The notes: generated by a model from the sequence alone, not told the origin. Counted from the first letter of the stretch, positions 34,599 through 44,643 are shown. The stretch is DNA of 64,000 nt from Arthrobacter beigongshangensis (GCF_016820585.1 NZ_JADHDX010000001.1:124001-188000); one strand, 5' to 3'. Program-made: numbers and translations.

Positions 34599-35214
34599 GC
34601 CTATTATTATGATTGGAAACGGTGGACATGCATCGGTTTTAGTAGAAACGTTGATTGCTCAGCAAAGAGAGATAAAGGGGTATACAGCACCTCAAGAAGA
34701 AAAAAACGTTTTTAACTTATCACATTTGGGGACTGATGATGTAATCGCTACATATGACCCGAATGAAGTGGAGCTTGTTTTGGGATTAGGTATGATTGAT
34801 GTTTCAACTCTAAGGAAGTCGATATTTGAACAATTCATAGCAAAAGGCTATACGTTTGCTGACGTGATTCATCCAACGGCTATTGTGACATCTTCAGTGA
34901 AAATGGGGCATGGAGTTCAAATTATGGCGGGTGCAATTCTTCAGACGAATGTATCCATTGCTCATAATACTGTTATTAATACAGGAACGATTGTTGATCA
35001 TGATGGTGTGATCGGTAGCCATGTTCACCTTGCTCCGGGAGTTACTTTATCAGGCGGAGTTAAAATAGGCGATAATTGTCATATCGGCACTGGAACTTCT
35101 ATTATTCAAGGAATTACGATAGGTGATAAAACATTAATTGGCGCAGGCTCAATCGTTGTGAAAAATATTGGAGATAGGAAAACTGCCTATGGAGTTCCAG
35201 CAAAGGAAGTGTAG
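34591..35214 (+). CDS. legH: Acetyltransferase of the NeuD/LegH type
   Basis: A 207-residue sugar acetyltransferase. An N-terminal nucleotide-sugar-like region (PIIMIGNGGHASVLVETL) is followed by hexapeptide repeats of a left-handed beta-helix (GVQIMAGAILQTNVSIAHNTVINTG ... LAPGVTLSGGVKIGDNCHIG). It should N-acetylate the amino group added by LegC. It overlaps the synthase gene by eight bases. Confidence 0.9.
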   Translation: MNRPIIMIGNGGHASVLVETLIAQQREIKGYTAPQEEKNVFNLSHLGTDDVIATYDPNEVELVLGLGMIDVSTLRKSIFEQFIAKGYTFADVIHPTAIVTSSVKMGHGVQIMAGAILQTNVSIAHNTVINTGTIVDHDGVIGSHVHLAPGVTLSGGVKIGDNCHIGTGTSIIQGITIGDKTLIGAGSIVVKNIGDRKTAYGVPAKEV

Positions 35215-35217
35215 TAG

Positions 35218-36270
35218 ATGAAAAGTTGGAAGGACGTTGTCATTCAACCAGAAACAACGATTTTACAAGCCATGAAAATCATCGATGCTTCCACTATGCA
35301 ATTTGCAGCGGTCGTAGATGATACTATGCATTTACTCGGAACTGTAACAGATGGTGATATACGTCGTGGTATTTTAAAGGGGCTCCCGCTTGAAAGTGCA
35401 ATCTGCGAAGTGATGAATACCTCTCCGTTTAGTGAACAAGATGGTAAAAATCTTGTTCACTATAAAAAAAGAATGCGCGAACGAAAGTTAAAGCAATTGC
35501 CAATCATTTCGGGGGATAATGTGTTGCAACGCATACTATTTTCAGATGAGCTTGAGTTAGCCATTCAGAAAAAGAATACAGTGGTGTTAATGGTTGGAGG
35601 ACTCGGTACAAGACTCCGACCGTTGACTGAGACAGTACCTAAGCCGATGCTTATCGTTGGAAATAAGCCAATCGTCGAAACGATTATTGAAAGTTTTAAA
35701 AATTACGGTTTTACAAATTTTGTCTTGTCAGTTAACTATAAAAAAGAAATGATTATGGATTATTTCCAAGATGGCACACATCTCGGAGTGACAATTGAGT
35801 ATATTGAAGAAACGAAAAGGTTGGGAACGGCGGGGGCGTTGTCATTGTTGTCAGAAAAACCAACCGAACCTTTTTTCGTGATGAATGGTGATTTACTAAC
35901 CAAAATCAATTTCGAACAACTACTTAATTTTCATAATGAAACGAATTCTACGGCAACCATGTGCGTACGTGAATATGAGTACCAAATTCCTTATGGAGTT
36001 ATTGAAACGGAAGATCATCGATTGTTATCTATAGTAGAAAAACCAGTACATAAAAGCTTTGTGAATGCGGGGATTTATGTGTTGAATCCTGCTGTGTTAG
36101 ATTATGTCCCGAATGGTGAATTTTACGATATGACTGAATTATATAAGATATTGATAAATGAAAATGATAAAGTTTCAGCATTTCCATTGAGGGAATACTG
36201 GTTAGATATAGGTCGGTTGGATGACTATGAAAAGGCGAATGGGGAATATAAGGAGACTTTCAATGATTAA
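35218..36270 (+). CDS. ptmE: CBS-nucleotidyltransferase, PtmE-like
   Basis: A 350-residue fusion of two N-terminal CBS modules (about 1-118; AMKIIDASTMQFAAVVDD ... GTVTDGDIRRGILKG) and a sugar-phosphate nucleotidyltransferase (VLMVGGLGTRLRPLTETVPKPML, FFVMNGDLLTKINFEQLL). In Campylobacter PtmE makes GDP-glucosamine, the starting sugar for legionaminic acid. Its presence suggests that this pathway also uses GDP-linked rather than UDP-linked precursors. The next gene starts inside its end. Confidence 0.88.
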   Translation: MKSWKDVVIQPETTILQAMKIIDASTMQFAAVVDDTMHLLGTVTDGDIRRGILKGLPLESAICEVMNTSPFSEQDGKNLVHYKKRMRERKLKQLPIISGDNVLQRILFSDELELAIQKKNTVVLMVGGLGTRLRPLTETVPKPMLIVGNKPIVETIIESFKNYGFTNFVLSVNYKKEMIMDYFQDGTHLGVTIEYIEETKRLGTAGALSLLSEKPTEPFFVMNGDLLTKINFEQLLNFHNETNSTATMCVREYEYQIPYGVIETEDHRLLSIVEKPVHKSFVNAGIYVLNPAVLDYVPNGEFYDMTELYKILINENDKVSAFPLREYWLDIGRLDDYEKANGEYKETFND

Positions 36271-36958
36271 TGACAAAAAAGTTCTTGCAATCATTCCAGC
36301 CCGTGGTGGTTCAAAAGGAGTTCTGCGGAAAAATATAAAAGAGTTAGCAGGAAAGCCACTCATTGCATGGACAATTGAGGAAGCAAAGAAATCAAAGTAT
36401 ATTGATCGATTAATCTTATCATCTGAAGATGACGAGATAATTAAAATTGCAAAAGAGTTTGGTTGTGAAGCTCCTTTTGTTCGTCCTAGTGAATTAGCAC
36501 AGGATGATACCCCTGGAATAATCCCTCTTCTACATGCGCTTGAGGAAGTCATAGGATATGATTATATCGTCTCCTTACAGCCAACATCCCCTTTGCGTAT
36601 TGTGGATGATATAGATGCTTGCATTGAAAAAATGATTGCGACGAGGTCGCCTGCTTGTGTTAGTGTGGCGGAGCCGACAAATTCTCCGTATTGGATGTAT
36701 ACAGTAGATGAAAAAGAGAACATGGTGCCATTGATTAAACAGGATAACCTTACGACTAGACGACAGGACTTGCCATCAGTTTATTTATTGAATGGTGCAG
36801 TGTATGTAGCGGAAGTAACATGGTTAAAGCAAACAGCATCCTTTTTAACAGCAGAAACTACTGCATTTATAATGCCCAATAATCGATCGCATGATATTGA
36901 TACAGAAGAAGACTTTTTATTGGTCGATTCCTTGTTGAGAAAATTATTTGTGATTTAG
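36263..36958 (+). CDS. legF: CMP-nonulosonate cytidylyltransferase (LegF/NeuA type)
   Basis: A 231-residue CMP-sugar synthetase with AIIPARGGSKGVLRKNIKEL, the family's nucleotide-binding start, plus ARSPACVSVAEP-like and LNGAVYVAE segments. It activates the nonulosonic acid for transfer by the Maf enzymes. ATG at 36263 lies behind AAGGAGA within the ptmE end; the longer frame from 36221 has no ribosome site. Last gene of the glycan pathway. Confidence 0.92.
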   Translation: MINDKKVLAIIPARGGSKGVLRKNIKELAGKPLIAWTIEEAKKSKYIDRLILSSEDDEIIKIAKEFGCEAPFVRPSELAQDDTPGIIPLLHALEEVIGYDYIVSLQPTSPLRIVDDIDACIEKMIATRSPACVSVAEPTNSPYWMYTVDEKENMVPLIKQDNLTTRRQDLPSVYLLNGAVYVAEVTWLKQTASFLTAETTAFIMPNNRSHDIDTEEDFLLVDSLLRKLFVI

Positions 36959-37230
36959 GATATATCGCTGTTTAAAAAGTAGTTCACTAAACATTTTTTT
37001 TAATTAGAAATAAATATATTGATATCAAGGGTTTAGTAACAGATTATTTAAAAAATTAATTGTGGATATTGCTTAGTAGATAGTTACGTTACTGATTTAT
37101 TCAAGGATGTCGTTGTAGCCTTGTGGAATATAATAAGATAAGGTAGTTTTGAAGGAATATAGGATGGTAGAGAAGTCGAAGTACTCAATATTGGTTTATT
37201 TTACTTTTTTAAAAAGGAGTGAACAAGTAA

Positions 37231-38454
37231 ATGAAAGAACAAAAGAGAGAAATTATACTTCCTGAATATATGACTAAGTTTCAATGTATTGGTTCAGCAT
37301 GTGAAGATACTTGCTGTGCTGGGTGGAAAGTAATTGTTGATAAAGAGACGTTCAGAAATTATAGAAATACGAAGCATCCTGAAATGAAAGAACTGTTGAA
37401 GAAAAATGTAAAAAGGAATCGTTCAGGGGCGGCTACTGATGAAAACTATGCCAAAATCAATATGGATAGTTCCGGGAATTGCACTCTTTTAGATGAGAAT
37501 CGTCTATGTAAGATTCAAACAGAATTGGGTCCGGAATTCTTATCGAATACCTGCGCGATTTATCCAAGAACATTAAACCTAGTGGAAGATGTAGTTGAAA
37601 AGAGTGCTACATTATCTTGTCCTGAAGTGGCAAGGCTTGTTCTCTTGAAGGAAAATGGAATAGATTTCATCCAGGATGTCGAACCAAGTGATACAAGAGG
37701 ATTTGTAAAACAGAATACCATGTCAAAGACACAGCAAGCACTATTTTGGGATATGAGAATATTCACGATTAAAACTTTACAGGACCGGAGAATGACGATT
37801 GAAAATAGACTTATTATTCTTGGGTTATTTCTTAAGAAATTTGATGAACTAGGTTCTGATAAGGAACCTGAAAAAGTTCAATTATTAATGCAGGAATTTG
37901 AAAAAGGTATTAATGATGAAAGTTTAGTGAATTCGATTAATCAACTTCCTACCAATATTTCATTTCAAATTAGCTTGTGTAAAAGTTTGATTGAATATCG
38001 GTCGACAACTTCGATAAATAGTCATAGGTATATCGAATGTCTTGAGGAAGTAGTAGAAGGGCTTGGCATGAATGGGAAAGCTACTGACGAGGAGATTATT
38101 CATCGTTATAAAACTGCTTATGAAGTGAATTATAAACCATTCATGGAAGACCATGAGTATATTCTTGAGAACTATTTAGTAAATTACATTTTTATAAATT
38201 TATTCCCGTTCGAAAAACAGACAGTTACAGATAGTTTTGCAATGCTCGTCATTAATTTCTCGATGATTAAATTACACTTAATTGGGATGGCTAAGTATCA
38301 TGAAAATTTAAATCTTGACCTTGTCATTAAACTTGTTCAATCTTACTCGAAGACGATTGATCATAATGCGGCTTATTTGAAGAATGTCGAAAGTCAAATG
38401 AAGTTGCAAGGATATATAACTTTGGCCCATATGGCAGTGCTTGTTAGAAGTTGA
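37231..38454 (+). CDS. fliB: Flagellin lysine N-methylase (FliB type)
   Basis: A 407-residue FliB-like protein. The N-terminal Cys-rich signature FQCIGSACEDTCCAGWKV, then CTLLDENRLCKIQ and FLSNTCAIYPRTLN, marks the family, in which cysteines probably bind a metal cluster. FliB methylates lysines on surface-exposed parts of flagellin. A clear AAAGGAGTG ribosome site precedes the ATG. The 270 bp before it are AT-rich without a recognisable promoter. Confidence 0.9.
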   Translation: MKEQKREIILPEYMTKFQCIGSACEDTCCAGWKVIVDKETFRNYRNTKHPEMKELLKKNVKRNRSGAATDENYAKINMDSSGNCTLLDENRLCKIQTELGPEFLSNTCAIYPRTLNLVEDVVEKSATLSCPEVARLVLLKENGIDFIQDVEPSDTRGFVKQNTMSKTQQALFWDMRIFTIKTLQDRRMTIENRLIILGLFLKKFDELGSDKEPEKVQLLMQEFEKGINDESLVNSINQLPTNISFQISLCKSLIEYRSTTSINSHRYIECLEEVVEGLGMNGKATDEEIIHRYKTAYEVNYKPFMEDHEYILENYLVNYIFINLFPFEKQTVTDSFAMLVINFSMIKLHLIGMAKYHENLNLDLVIKLVQSYSKTIDHNAAYLKNVESQMKLQGYITLAHMAVLVRS

Positions 38455-38539
38455 GGCGAGTATTCTGTGACGTAGTACATAAACTAATAATTGGGAAAAC
38501 AGGTATCATTTGGTGCGCGCATGAAAAAATGCATTCTTG

Positions 38540-38914
38540 TCTTATGGCAAGTAATCTATTGACGATGATGACATTGCGGCGGTAGTGGAAACATTACTGG
38601 GGTCGATTATACGGCGGAAATAGTGACGGGGATGTGAGTTAATTAACAACGTATATTACGTTTGTAGTGATATCAAACGCAGTGTTATATTGCGGTGTAA
38701 CACCAGTTTTTCGGACGTTGATGAGCAGAAGTAAAATATTAATTCGCAAGAAATTAAGAAGGAAATTATTGCAAAAAAAGCTATCATGCCAATAGATTTT
38801 ACGGGACAAGCAATTAGTCAAGATGCCATTATGGAAGCCGCTAATCGCAATAACCAAACTTGAATAGAAGATGGTGCTCATTCTGAGTATGCTTTTTGGT
38901 TGAAGGAAATTTGA
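38540..38914 (+). pseudogene. Decayed PseC-like aminotransferase
   Basis: Fragments in shifting frames match the order of a PseC-type DegT aminotransferase: SYGK then stop then SIDDDDIAAVVETL (38540-38590), TYITFVVISNAVLYCGVTPVF (about 38647-38712), DVDEQK then stop then NINSQEIKKEIIAKKAIMP and IDFTGQA (about 38715-38815), and IEDGAHSEY (about 38863-38890) in place of the cofactor-site motif EDAAHA. Several stops, frameshifts and large deletions separate the pieces. PseC is the aminotransferase of pseudaminic acid synthesis. The match was made by eye from known PseC sequence patterns. Confidence 0.75.
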
Positions 38915-38946
38915 AGGTCATCACTTAATTGTGATGGCTTTATTTG
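38914..38946 (+). terminator. Hairpin after the pseC remnant
   Basis: CATCAC pairs with GTGATG, extended by AAG/CTT, followed by TATTTG; probably the relic terminator. The stretch from here to 39199 shows no gene. Confidence 0.5.
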
Positions 38947-39202
38947 TAGTTTTATAATAAGGAACCTAGCATCTCTAAATAACCGTCGTAAGAAAGTAAG
39001 TCTTATAGTATAGTATAATATAACTAATGATGAATGAATGTATAGGACTATTAGGTAGCGTATTTCTGTGTTTCTGAATTGATAATTTAGGATAGCGTGA
39101 TAAACTATGGTTTTGTTCATGAATTAGTCACTTAACAACTAGTTATTTGTATTGCTGTAGCTAATAAATTTTGATTTTAATAAACTGTAACGGGGTGGAA
39201 TG

Positions 39203-39922
39203 ATGGGTTTTCTAAAAGAGGTCTTTTCGTTTGTAGGGGAAGTTGCGGGAGAAGTGGTGGGTGGTACGGTTAATAAAATCGGTGATGTAACAGGCAGTGA
39301 ATTTATAGGAGAAATTGGTGACGGCATTAAAAAAGCCTCTTCCTTTGCGGGTGATAAGTTAGGTGAAGCCGCAAGTGGTACATGGGATATTGCTGCCGGC
39401 ATTATTACGCAAGATGAAGCACAATTAGATGTTGGACTGAATGATATGGGAAAAGCGATAGGAGATACCGCTAGAGCGGCAGGTCATACAATTTGTAATG
39501 TCGTTGAAAATGGTACGGATGTTGTAGGCGGTTTAATAGATGGGGATAATGAGCGCTTGAAGGAAGGGGCAAAAGGTGTTTTAAAAGTAGGGGTTGTCGG
39601 TGCGCTATCATTTGGGATCATCGATTTGGTTGATGGGGCGGACGCAGTTGATGGTAATTCTACGGCAATTGCCATGGATGGAGCAAATGGACAGACAGCG
39701 CTAGCTTATGATCATTCGCCAAGTGTAACGAGTGACCCTGAAATACCTGCTTCCGATAGCGATGTGACATTGGTGGACAACCCTAATAACCATCATGTCG
39801 AGCCGCATTGGAGAACATTGTCGGATGGTACAAAAATTTGGGTTGATGGCGATGGCGATACATCCGTTAATACATTTGAAGGATGGAATCAATCAAGCCC
39901 GGATTATAGGGTCGAAGGGTAA
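39203..39922 (+). CDS. Hypothetical glycine-rich protein
   Basis: A 239-residue acidic protein. Residues 1-150 are Gly/Ala/Val-rich amphipathic repeats (FVGEVAGEVVGGTVNKIGDVTGSEFIGEIGDGI; AAGHTICNVVENGTDVVGGLIDG), a pattern seen in membrane-active or secreted proteins, without a signal peptide. The C-terminus is distinct and compact: HHVEPHWRTLSDGTKIWVDGDGDTSVNTFEGW. I do not recognise the family; the layout of a helical carrier plus a small polar C-terminal domain could fit a toxin or colonisation factor, which is speculative. ATG 39200 or 39203. Confidence 0.7.
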   Translation: MGFLKEVFSFVGEVAGEVVGGTVNKIGDVTGSEFIGEIGDGIKKASSFAGDKLGEAASGTWDIAAGIITQDEAQLDVGLNDMGKAIGDTARAAGHTICNVVENGTDVVGGLIDGDNERLKEGAKGVLKVGVVGALSFGIIDLVDGADAVDGNSTAIAMDGANGQTALAYDHSPSVTSDPEIPASDSDVTLVDNPNNHHVEPHWRTLSDGTKIWVDGDGDTSVNTFEGWNQSSPDYRVEG

Positions 39923-40047
39923 TGGGTTGAAGGAGTGTAAGTTAACAAATCTAGATAGTACGTTTTGAAACATTTTACTTCATATCCTGTATAAGTCGTC
40001 AATCGAGTTTCGTCATCACTAAAAATAAGTATATTCGAATAACAGAC

Positions 40048-40090
40048 AAAACCCGCTGTAGACATAATGTCTAAGCGGGTTTTGCTATTT
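40048..40090. terminator. Bidirectional terminator
   Basis: AAAACCCGCT pairs with AGCGGGTTTT, with an inner TAGACAT/ATGTCTA stem. A-run on one side and T-run on the other serve both converging genes. Confidence 0.9.
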
Positions 40091-40092
40091 TT

Positions 40093-42084
40093 TTACACCT
40101 TAAACCGATTAACCGCCAAGCTTAATTCCTCACTCAACTCCGTTAACGTTTCCGCTGCATCTGTTACAGATTGAATCGCACGTAGTTGTTCGTCTGTTGA
40201 TGCGCTTACCTCTTCACAGGCAGCTGCTGTTTCCTCTGAGGTTGCCGCCATCGTTTGAATCGTTTCTGAGACATCTTCTTTATGTGCCGCGACTTTTTGA
40301 ATTTCAGAGTAGACAGCATCGATGGAGTCTTGCATGTCAGCCATCAATGTAGAAATTTCCCCGAAAGTAATTTCAGTGTCGTTGACGACAGTTCCTTGAC
40401 GCTGGAAGTTTTCGCGTGTGTCGTTCATTTGCTGGGTTACGAGCTGCGATTCTGCTTGCAGTTCTTGAACGGTCACTTTCACTTCTTCCGTCGAACGTGC
40501 GGATTGTTCTGCGAGTTTGCGGACTTCATCAGCAACTACGGCGAATCCTTTACCGTGTTCACCTGCGCGTGCAGCTTCGATACTAGCGTTTAAAGCAAGT
40601 AAATTCGTTTGTGATGAAATCTCCGTGATGGTTTCCATGACGCCACCGATTGCTTTTACTTTCGTTTCCAGTGTGCTAATAACTTCGGACATGGATTGCA
40701 AATTCGTTTCCCAATCGTTGAAGGACAGTTTTAGCTGTTGCATTTGGCCCTGACCGTTTGCATTCATGTCTCCGGCTTTCGTTGCAATATCGGACATAAC
40801 GCCTGCTTTGACAGTGATTTCATTAATTTGCTGGCCGAGTAAATCTGCACGCTCCGTGACAATTTCGGCATCCTCGGCAGATTTTGATGCGCCATGCGCA
40901 ATTTCTGTAACCGCATGTGCAACTTCTTCGCTCGATGCACTCGTTTCCTCTGCAACAGCACTCAAGCTTTCAGAACTGGCCCGAACATTGGAAGCTGAGT
41001 TATTGACGACAGTAATAATAGCATTCATATTGTCAATCATTGTGTTGAAATTACGACCTAGTTCACCAATTTCGTCCTTTGTTTTAATGTCGGTTCGAAC
41101 GGTTAAATCACCTTGAGAGACAGAGTCCATCAGTGTGTTAACCTGCCCGAGTGGTTTAATCGTCCGACTGATGAGGAAATAAAGTGCAACAAAGATGACG
41201 AGTAATGTGATTAGGGCAACAGTAATCATGGAGATACGTAAATCATTTGCCATTGCAGCAATATTTTTCTCATCATAAACGGCTAATACTTTCCATCCAA
41301 ATTTCGGAATGGTTGAGTAAATTAACGCTTTGGGAACGCCTTCATATACATAATGAATAGTATCACGGTCAGCTCCCTCATACATTTTAGCGATGAATGG
41401 AAGATCTATGAGATTTTCTCCCCCCAGTGTTGGATGTACAACGGCTGTCCCTTCTAAATCGAATACTGCGGGGTAGCCACCATAGCCAATTTCACTCGCC
41501 ATAATTTTATCGGTTAATGCGGCGAGCTGAACGTCTAGGCCGACAACGCCAATGACTTTCCCATTCGCTTGTACAGCTTTTGAAGCACTGACAACAAATT
41601 GACCAGTTGCTTGGTCAATATAAGGACTTGTCCACTGAACAACGTCAGGAGTAGCAACTGCTAATGTATACCAACTACGTGTTGTTGGATCGAAATCTGC
41701 TCCAAGATCTGCGTAAGGCATTATAATAGTTTGTTTGGTTGGTAGTGAAAAATAGACTCCCGAAGCATCTGCATAAGGATCAAGAAAGTTTTTAAGCGTT
41801 GTATTTAGTGCTTGAAGCGTATCATGCCCCGTATCATTATTCATGCTGGCAAATTCAATGATCGTGGTTGAGGTAGAAAGTTGAGTAAGACCTTTTTCAT
41901 ATTGACCGAGAAAGTTCTCGATAGCATAACTCATCTCATTGACAAGTGCACCGCTCGAGTCAATAACGCTGTTCTCCGTATTTCTTTTTACTTGCGTACT
42001 GCTAATCGCAGTCATAACGGAGACGCCGACTAGGAATAATACCATGACTGTCATAATAATTTTTGTTTTTATTGATTTGAACAT
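40093..42084 (-). CDS. Methyl-accepting chemotaxis protein with dCache domain
   Basis: A 663-residue chemoreceptor. A transmembrane helix (about 10-30), an extracellular double-Cache-type sensor (about 35-280, with [31 protein letters not shown]), a second helix (about 285-305), HAMP ([22 protein letters not shown]) and the cytoplasmic signalling hairpin with tip [22 protein letters not shown]. dCache receptors usually sense amino acids or small carboxylates. A SigD promoter lies upstream on the same strand. Confidence 0.95.
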   Translation of the reverse strand: MFKSIKTKIIMTVMVLFLVGVSVMTAISSTQVKRNTENSVIDSSGALVNEMSYAIENFLGQYEKGLTQLSTSTTIIEFASMNNDTGHDTLQALNTTLKNFLDPYADASGVYFSLPTKQTIIMPYADLGADFDPTTRSWYTLAVATPDVVQWTSPYIDQATGQFVVSASKAVQANGKVIGVVGLDVQLAALTDKIMASEIGYGGYPAVFDLEGTAVVHPTLGGENLIDLPFIAKMYEGADRDTIHYVYEGVPKALIYSTIPKFGWKVLAVYDEKNIAAMANDLRISMITVALITLLVIFVALYFLISRTIKPLGQVNTLMDSVSQGDLTVRTDIKTKDEIGELGRNFNTMIDNMNAIITVVNNSASNVRASSESLSAVAEETSASSEEVAHAVTEIAHGASKSAEDAEIVTERADLLGQQINEITVKAGVMSDIATKAGDMNANGQGQMQQLKLSFNDWETNLQSMSEVISTLETKVKAIGGVMETITEISSQTNLLALNASIEAARAGEHGKGFAVVADEVRKLAEQSARSTEEVKVTVQELQAESQLVTQQMNDTRENFQRQGTVVNDTEITFGEISTLMADMQDSIDAVYSEIQKVAAHKEDVSETIQTMAATSEETAAACEEVSASTDEQLRAIQSVTDAAETLTELSEELSLAVNRFKV

Positions 42085-42126
42085 ATCGCACCTTCGCTTT
42101 CTCCCTAAATTAGTCTTACTATATGA

Positions 42127-42153
42127 ATTTCGGTTTATTCCTTCGTTTGTTTA
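42127..42153 (-). promoter_or_regulatory. SigD promoter of the dCache receptor gene
   Basis: On the minus strand TAAA (42153-42150), 15 bases, ACCGAAAT (42134-42127), six of eight bases of the -10 consensus. Confidence 0.65.
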
Positions 42154-42312
42154 GATAAAATGAAAGAGTGAGAATAGTAGATGTTATTAAAGTACCCACA
42201 TGTGATTACGAGAAAACCTACAGGACATAACTCTGTTTGTAAATGAAGATGTTTAGTGCTGTGAAAAAAAGGATTTCAGAAAGCACTTTCATACTTTTTA
42301 TTGCCAATTAAC

Positions 42313-42339
42313 TCAACTTCCTTTTTGCCATGCCGATAT
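42313..42339 (+). promoter_or_regulatory. SigD promoter of the flaG-fliD-fliS operon
   Basis: TCAA (42313-42316), 15 bases, GCCGATAT (42332-42339), a perfect -10 element with a one-base change in the -35 element. It lies 41 bp before flaG. Confidence 0.8.
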
Positions 42340-42379
42340 AAATCATAAGTAAGTTCTCGAGAACAGGGAGGTTTGAGGA

Positions 42380-42751
42380 ATGGTAAGTCGTATGGATGGT
42401 GGAACGGTAACGCGCCAAGCAAGCGTTTCAGTAGAAAAAGCAGCTCCGGACAAGGAAGTTACGGTAGTGCAAACACAGCCAATTACGGAGCAAGTACAGC
42501 CGCAAGCTGACCAAGAACAACAACTTCCGGCAGATAAAGCAAAACAGATGACGGACAGTATGAACACGTTTTTGGCAAGTGCTAATACGCAGCTGCGTTT
42601 CAAATTTCATGACAAACTCAACGAATATTATGTAACGATTATCGATTCGAACACGGATGAAGTCATTCGAGAAATTCCATCGAAGAAACTGATGGACATC
42701 CATGCGGCGATGCGTGAGTTTGTAGGTTTACTAGTAGATCGAAAAATATAA
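42380..42751 (+). CDS. flaG: FlaG-family flagellar protein
   Basis: A 123-residue FlaG/YvyC protein. The first 55 residues are low-complexity and Gln-rich; the conserved part is FLASANTQLRFKFHDKLNEYYVTIID ... EVIREIPSKKLMDIHAAMREFVGLLVD. FlaG affects filament length in several bacteria. First gene of the cap operon, behind a SigD promoter and a GGGAGG ribosome site. Confidence 0.92.
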   Translation: MVSRMDGGTVTRQASVSVEKAAPDKEVTVVQTQPITEQVQPQADQEQQLPADKAKQMTDSMNTFLASANTQLRFKFHDKLNEYYVTIIDSNTDEVIREIPSKKLMDIHAAMREFVGLLVDRKI

Positions 42752-42771
42752 TGATGAAGGTGTGAAGGATT

Positions 42772-44211
42772 ATGAGGATTGGTGGATTAGCATCAGGGAT
42801 GGATACAGATTCGATTATCAGAGATTTGATGAAAGCAAATCGTATACCACTCGACAAGATTACGCAGAAGAAAGCATATTTGGAATGGCAATTGGAAGAT
42901 TACCGAAGCATTAACCGCAATCTTCAAACCTCTATTTATAAAATTAACGATACAGTGTTGCGGGCAGGTACGTTTAGTGCAAAGAAAGTTACTGTTTCTA
43001 ATCCGAATGTAGCAGATATTAAGAGTGTGAACTCGACAGCAGATTTTTCAGGTACTCTGGCGGTTGGACAATTAGCAACGCAGGCAACTTGGCAATCGGA
43101 TGAATTAGCTAAGGATAAAGAGGGAAAAGATTTAGTTACTGAACTGGGCGTTACTGGTAATATAATGATTAATGATAAAGAAATTGAGGTTGATACTAGC
43201 ACAGATACTATCGATTCTTTAATTTCAAAAATAAATGCGGATCCAGATGCAGGTGTAAACGCATTTTACGATTCACATACTGGGAAAATTGTGATGACAG
43301 CTAAAAATAGTGGTGCTGATCATAATATTACGGTCACTGGACTCGGTTCTGGCTCAGGAACATTGGACCCAGGCAAAAATGCGAAGTTTACATTTAATGG
43401 TCTTGTAACGGAACGATCATCTAATACATTCCAAATCAATGGCTTTGAATTTGTATTAAAACAAGTTACTGGAACTGAGGCAGATCACGGAGTGCCAATC
43501 ACGTTCAATTCAACTGCGGATACAGATAAAATTGTCGATTCAGTCGTTCAATTCGTCGATGATTATAATAAAATGATTGAGGAATTAAACGCAAAAATTA
43601 GAGAGCCGAAATATCGTAACTTCCCAGCACTTACAACTGAACAAAAGAGTGATATGAAAGAAAATGAAATTAAATTATGGGAAGAAAAAGCAAAGAGCGG
43701 CACGCTTAAAAGTGACCCAATTCTTTCAAGTATGTTATCCCAAATTAGAACAGCGTTAGTGGATGCAAAAATAGGTGAAAAAACGCTAAGTGATATTGGG
43801 ATAAAACCATCTAGTAATTATTCAGACAATGGAAAACTTATTATTGATGAAGTAAAACTTCGTGCTGCAATTGCTGAAGATCCTGAAAAAGTATCCCAAT
43901 TATTCAACGAAAAGAAAACAGATCCAACTAAACCAGCTGGGACAGAAGGCGGAGTTGCTGTCCGGATGCGTGATATTATGGACGTGAGCCGCCAAGCGAT
44001 TGCTGAACGTGCTGGAAGTGTGGGATCTGGAAATAGTACATTTACACTTGGCCGAAATTTAGAAGATATGAACGAACAAATTACTCGTTTCGAAGATCGT
44101 TTGAAAATGACAGAAGACCGACTATGGAGACAGTTTACGGCGATGGAACAAGCTATCAATCGTGCAAACGCTCAGTCGGCACAACTTATGAGTGCATTTG
44201 GCGGTATGTAA
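42772..44211 (+). CDS. fliD: Flagellar cap protein FliD
   Basis: A 479-residue filament cap (HAP2). The N-terminus MRIGGLASGMDTDSIIRDLMKANRIPLDKI and the C-terminal coiled region (NLEDMNEQITRFEDRLKMTEDRLWRQFTAMEQAINRANAQSAQL) are characteristic. The cap pentamer guides flagellin folding at the growing tip. A GAAGGTGTGAAGG ribosome region precedes the ATG. Confidence 0.96.
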   Translation: MRIGGLASGMDTDSIIRDLMKANRIPLDKITQKKAYLEWQLEDYRSINRNLQTSIYKINDTVLRAGTFSAKKVTVSNPNVADIKSVNSTADFSGTLAVGQLATQATWQSDELAKDKEGKDLVTELGVTGNIMINDKEIEVDTSTDTIDSLISKINADPDAGVNAFYDSHTGKIVMTAKNSGADHNITVTGLGSGSGTLDPGKNAKFTFNGLVTERSSNTFQINGFEFVLKQVTGTEADHGVPITFNSTADTDKIVDSVVQFVDDYNKMIEELNAKIREPKYRNFPALTTEQKSDMKENEIKLWEEKAKSGTLKSDPILSSMLSQIRTALVDAKIGEKTLSDIGIKPSSNYSDNGKLIIDEVKLRAAIAEDPEKVSQLFNEKKTDPTKPAGTEGGVAVRMRDIMDVSRQAIAERAGSVGSGNSTFTLGRNLEDMNEQITRFEDRLKMTEDRLWRQFTAMEQAINRANAQSAQLMSAFGGM

Positions 44212-44241
44212 TACAGCAATACAAAAGGAGATAGACATTAA

Positions 44242-44643
44242 ATGGCAATGAACAATCCATATGCAAAGTATCAGAATAACTCAGTCAATACTTCTACACC
44301 TGGTGAGCTGACACTCATGCTGTACAATGGCTGCTTGAAATTCATCCAACAAGCGAAAAAAGGTTTGGAAGAAAATAATATTGAAGAGAAAAATATGGCC
44401 ATTCAAAAAGCACAGGCTATTATTTCTGAGCTGATGTTAACACTTGATACGTCCTATCCAGTCGCAGAAAACATGCTCATTCTTTACGAATTTGCCAATA
44501 GTCGTCTCATTGATGGCAATATTAAAAATGATAGTGCGTTGTTTGACGAAGCATCGGCTATTATTATGGAGTTTCGTGATACGTGGAAGCAGGTTATTCA
44601 AATTAACCGGCAGAAGCAATATGCGAATGTGGATGAGATATGA
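44242..44643 (+). CDS. fliS: Flagellin chaperone FliS
   Basis: A 133-residue helical FliS: NPYAKYQNNSVNTSTPGELTLMLYNGCLKFIQQAKKGL at the start is the family signature. It binds the C-terminus of flagellin and delivers it to the export gate; in Bacillus it also acts with FliW and CsrA. Its stop overlaps the next start (ATGA). Confidence 0.95.
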   Translation: MAMNNPYAKYQNNSVNTSTPGELTLMLYNGCLKFIQQAKKGLEENNIEEKNMAIQKAQAIISELMLTLDTSYPVAENMLILYEFANSRLIDGNIKNDSALFDEASAIIMEFRDTWKQVIQINRQKQYANVDEI

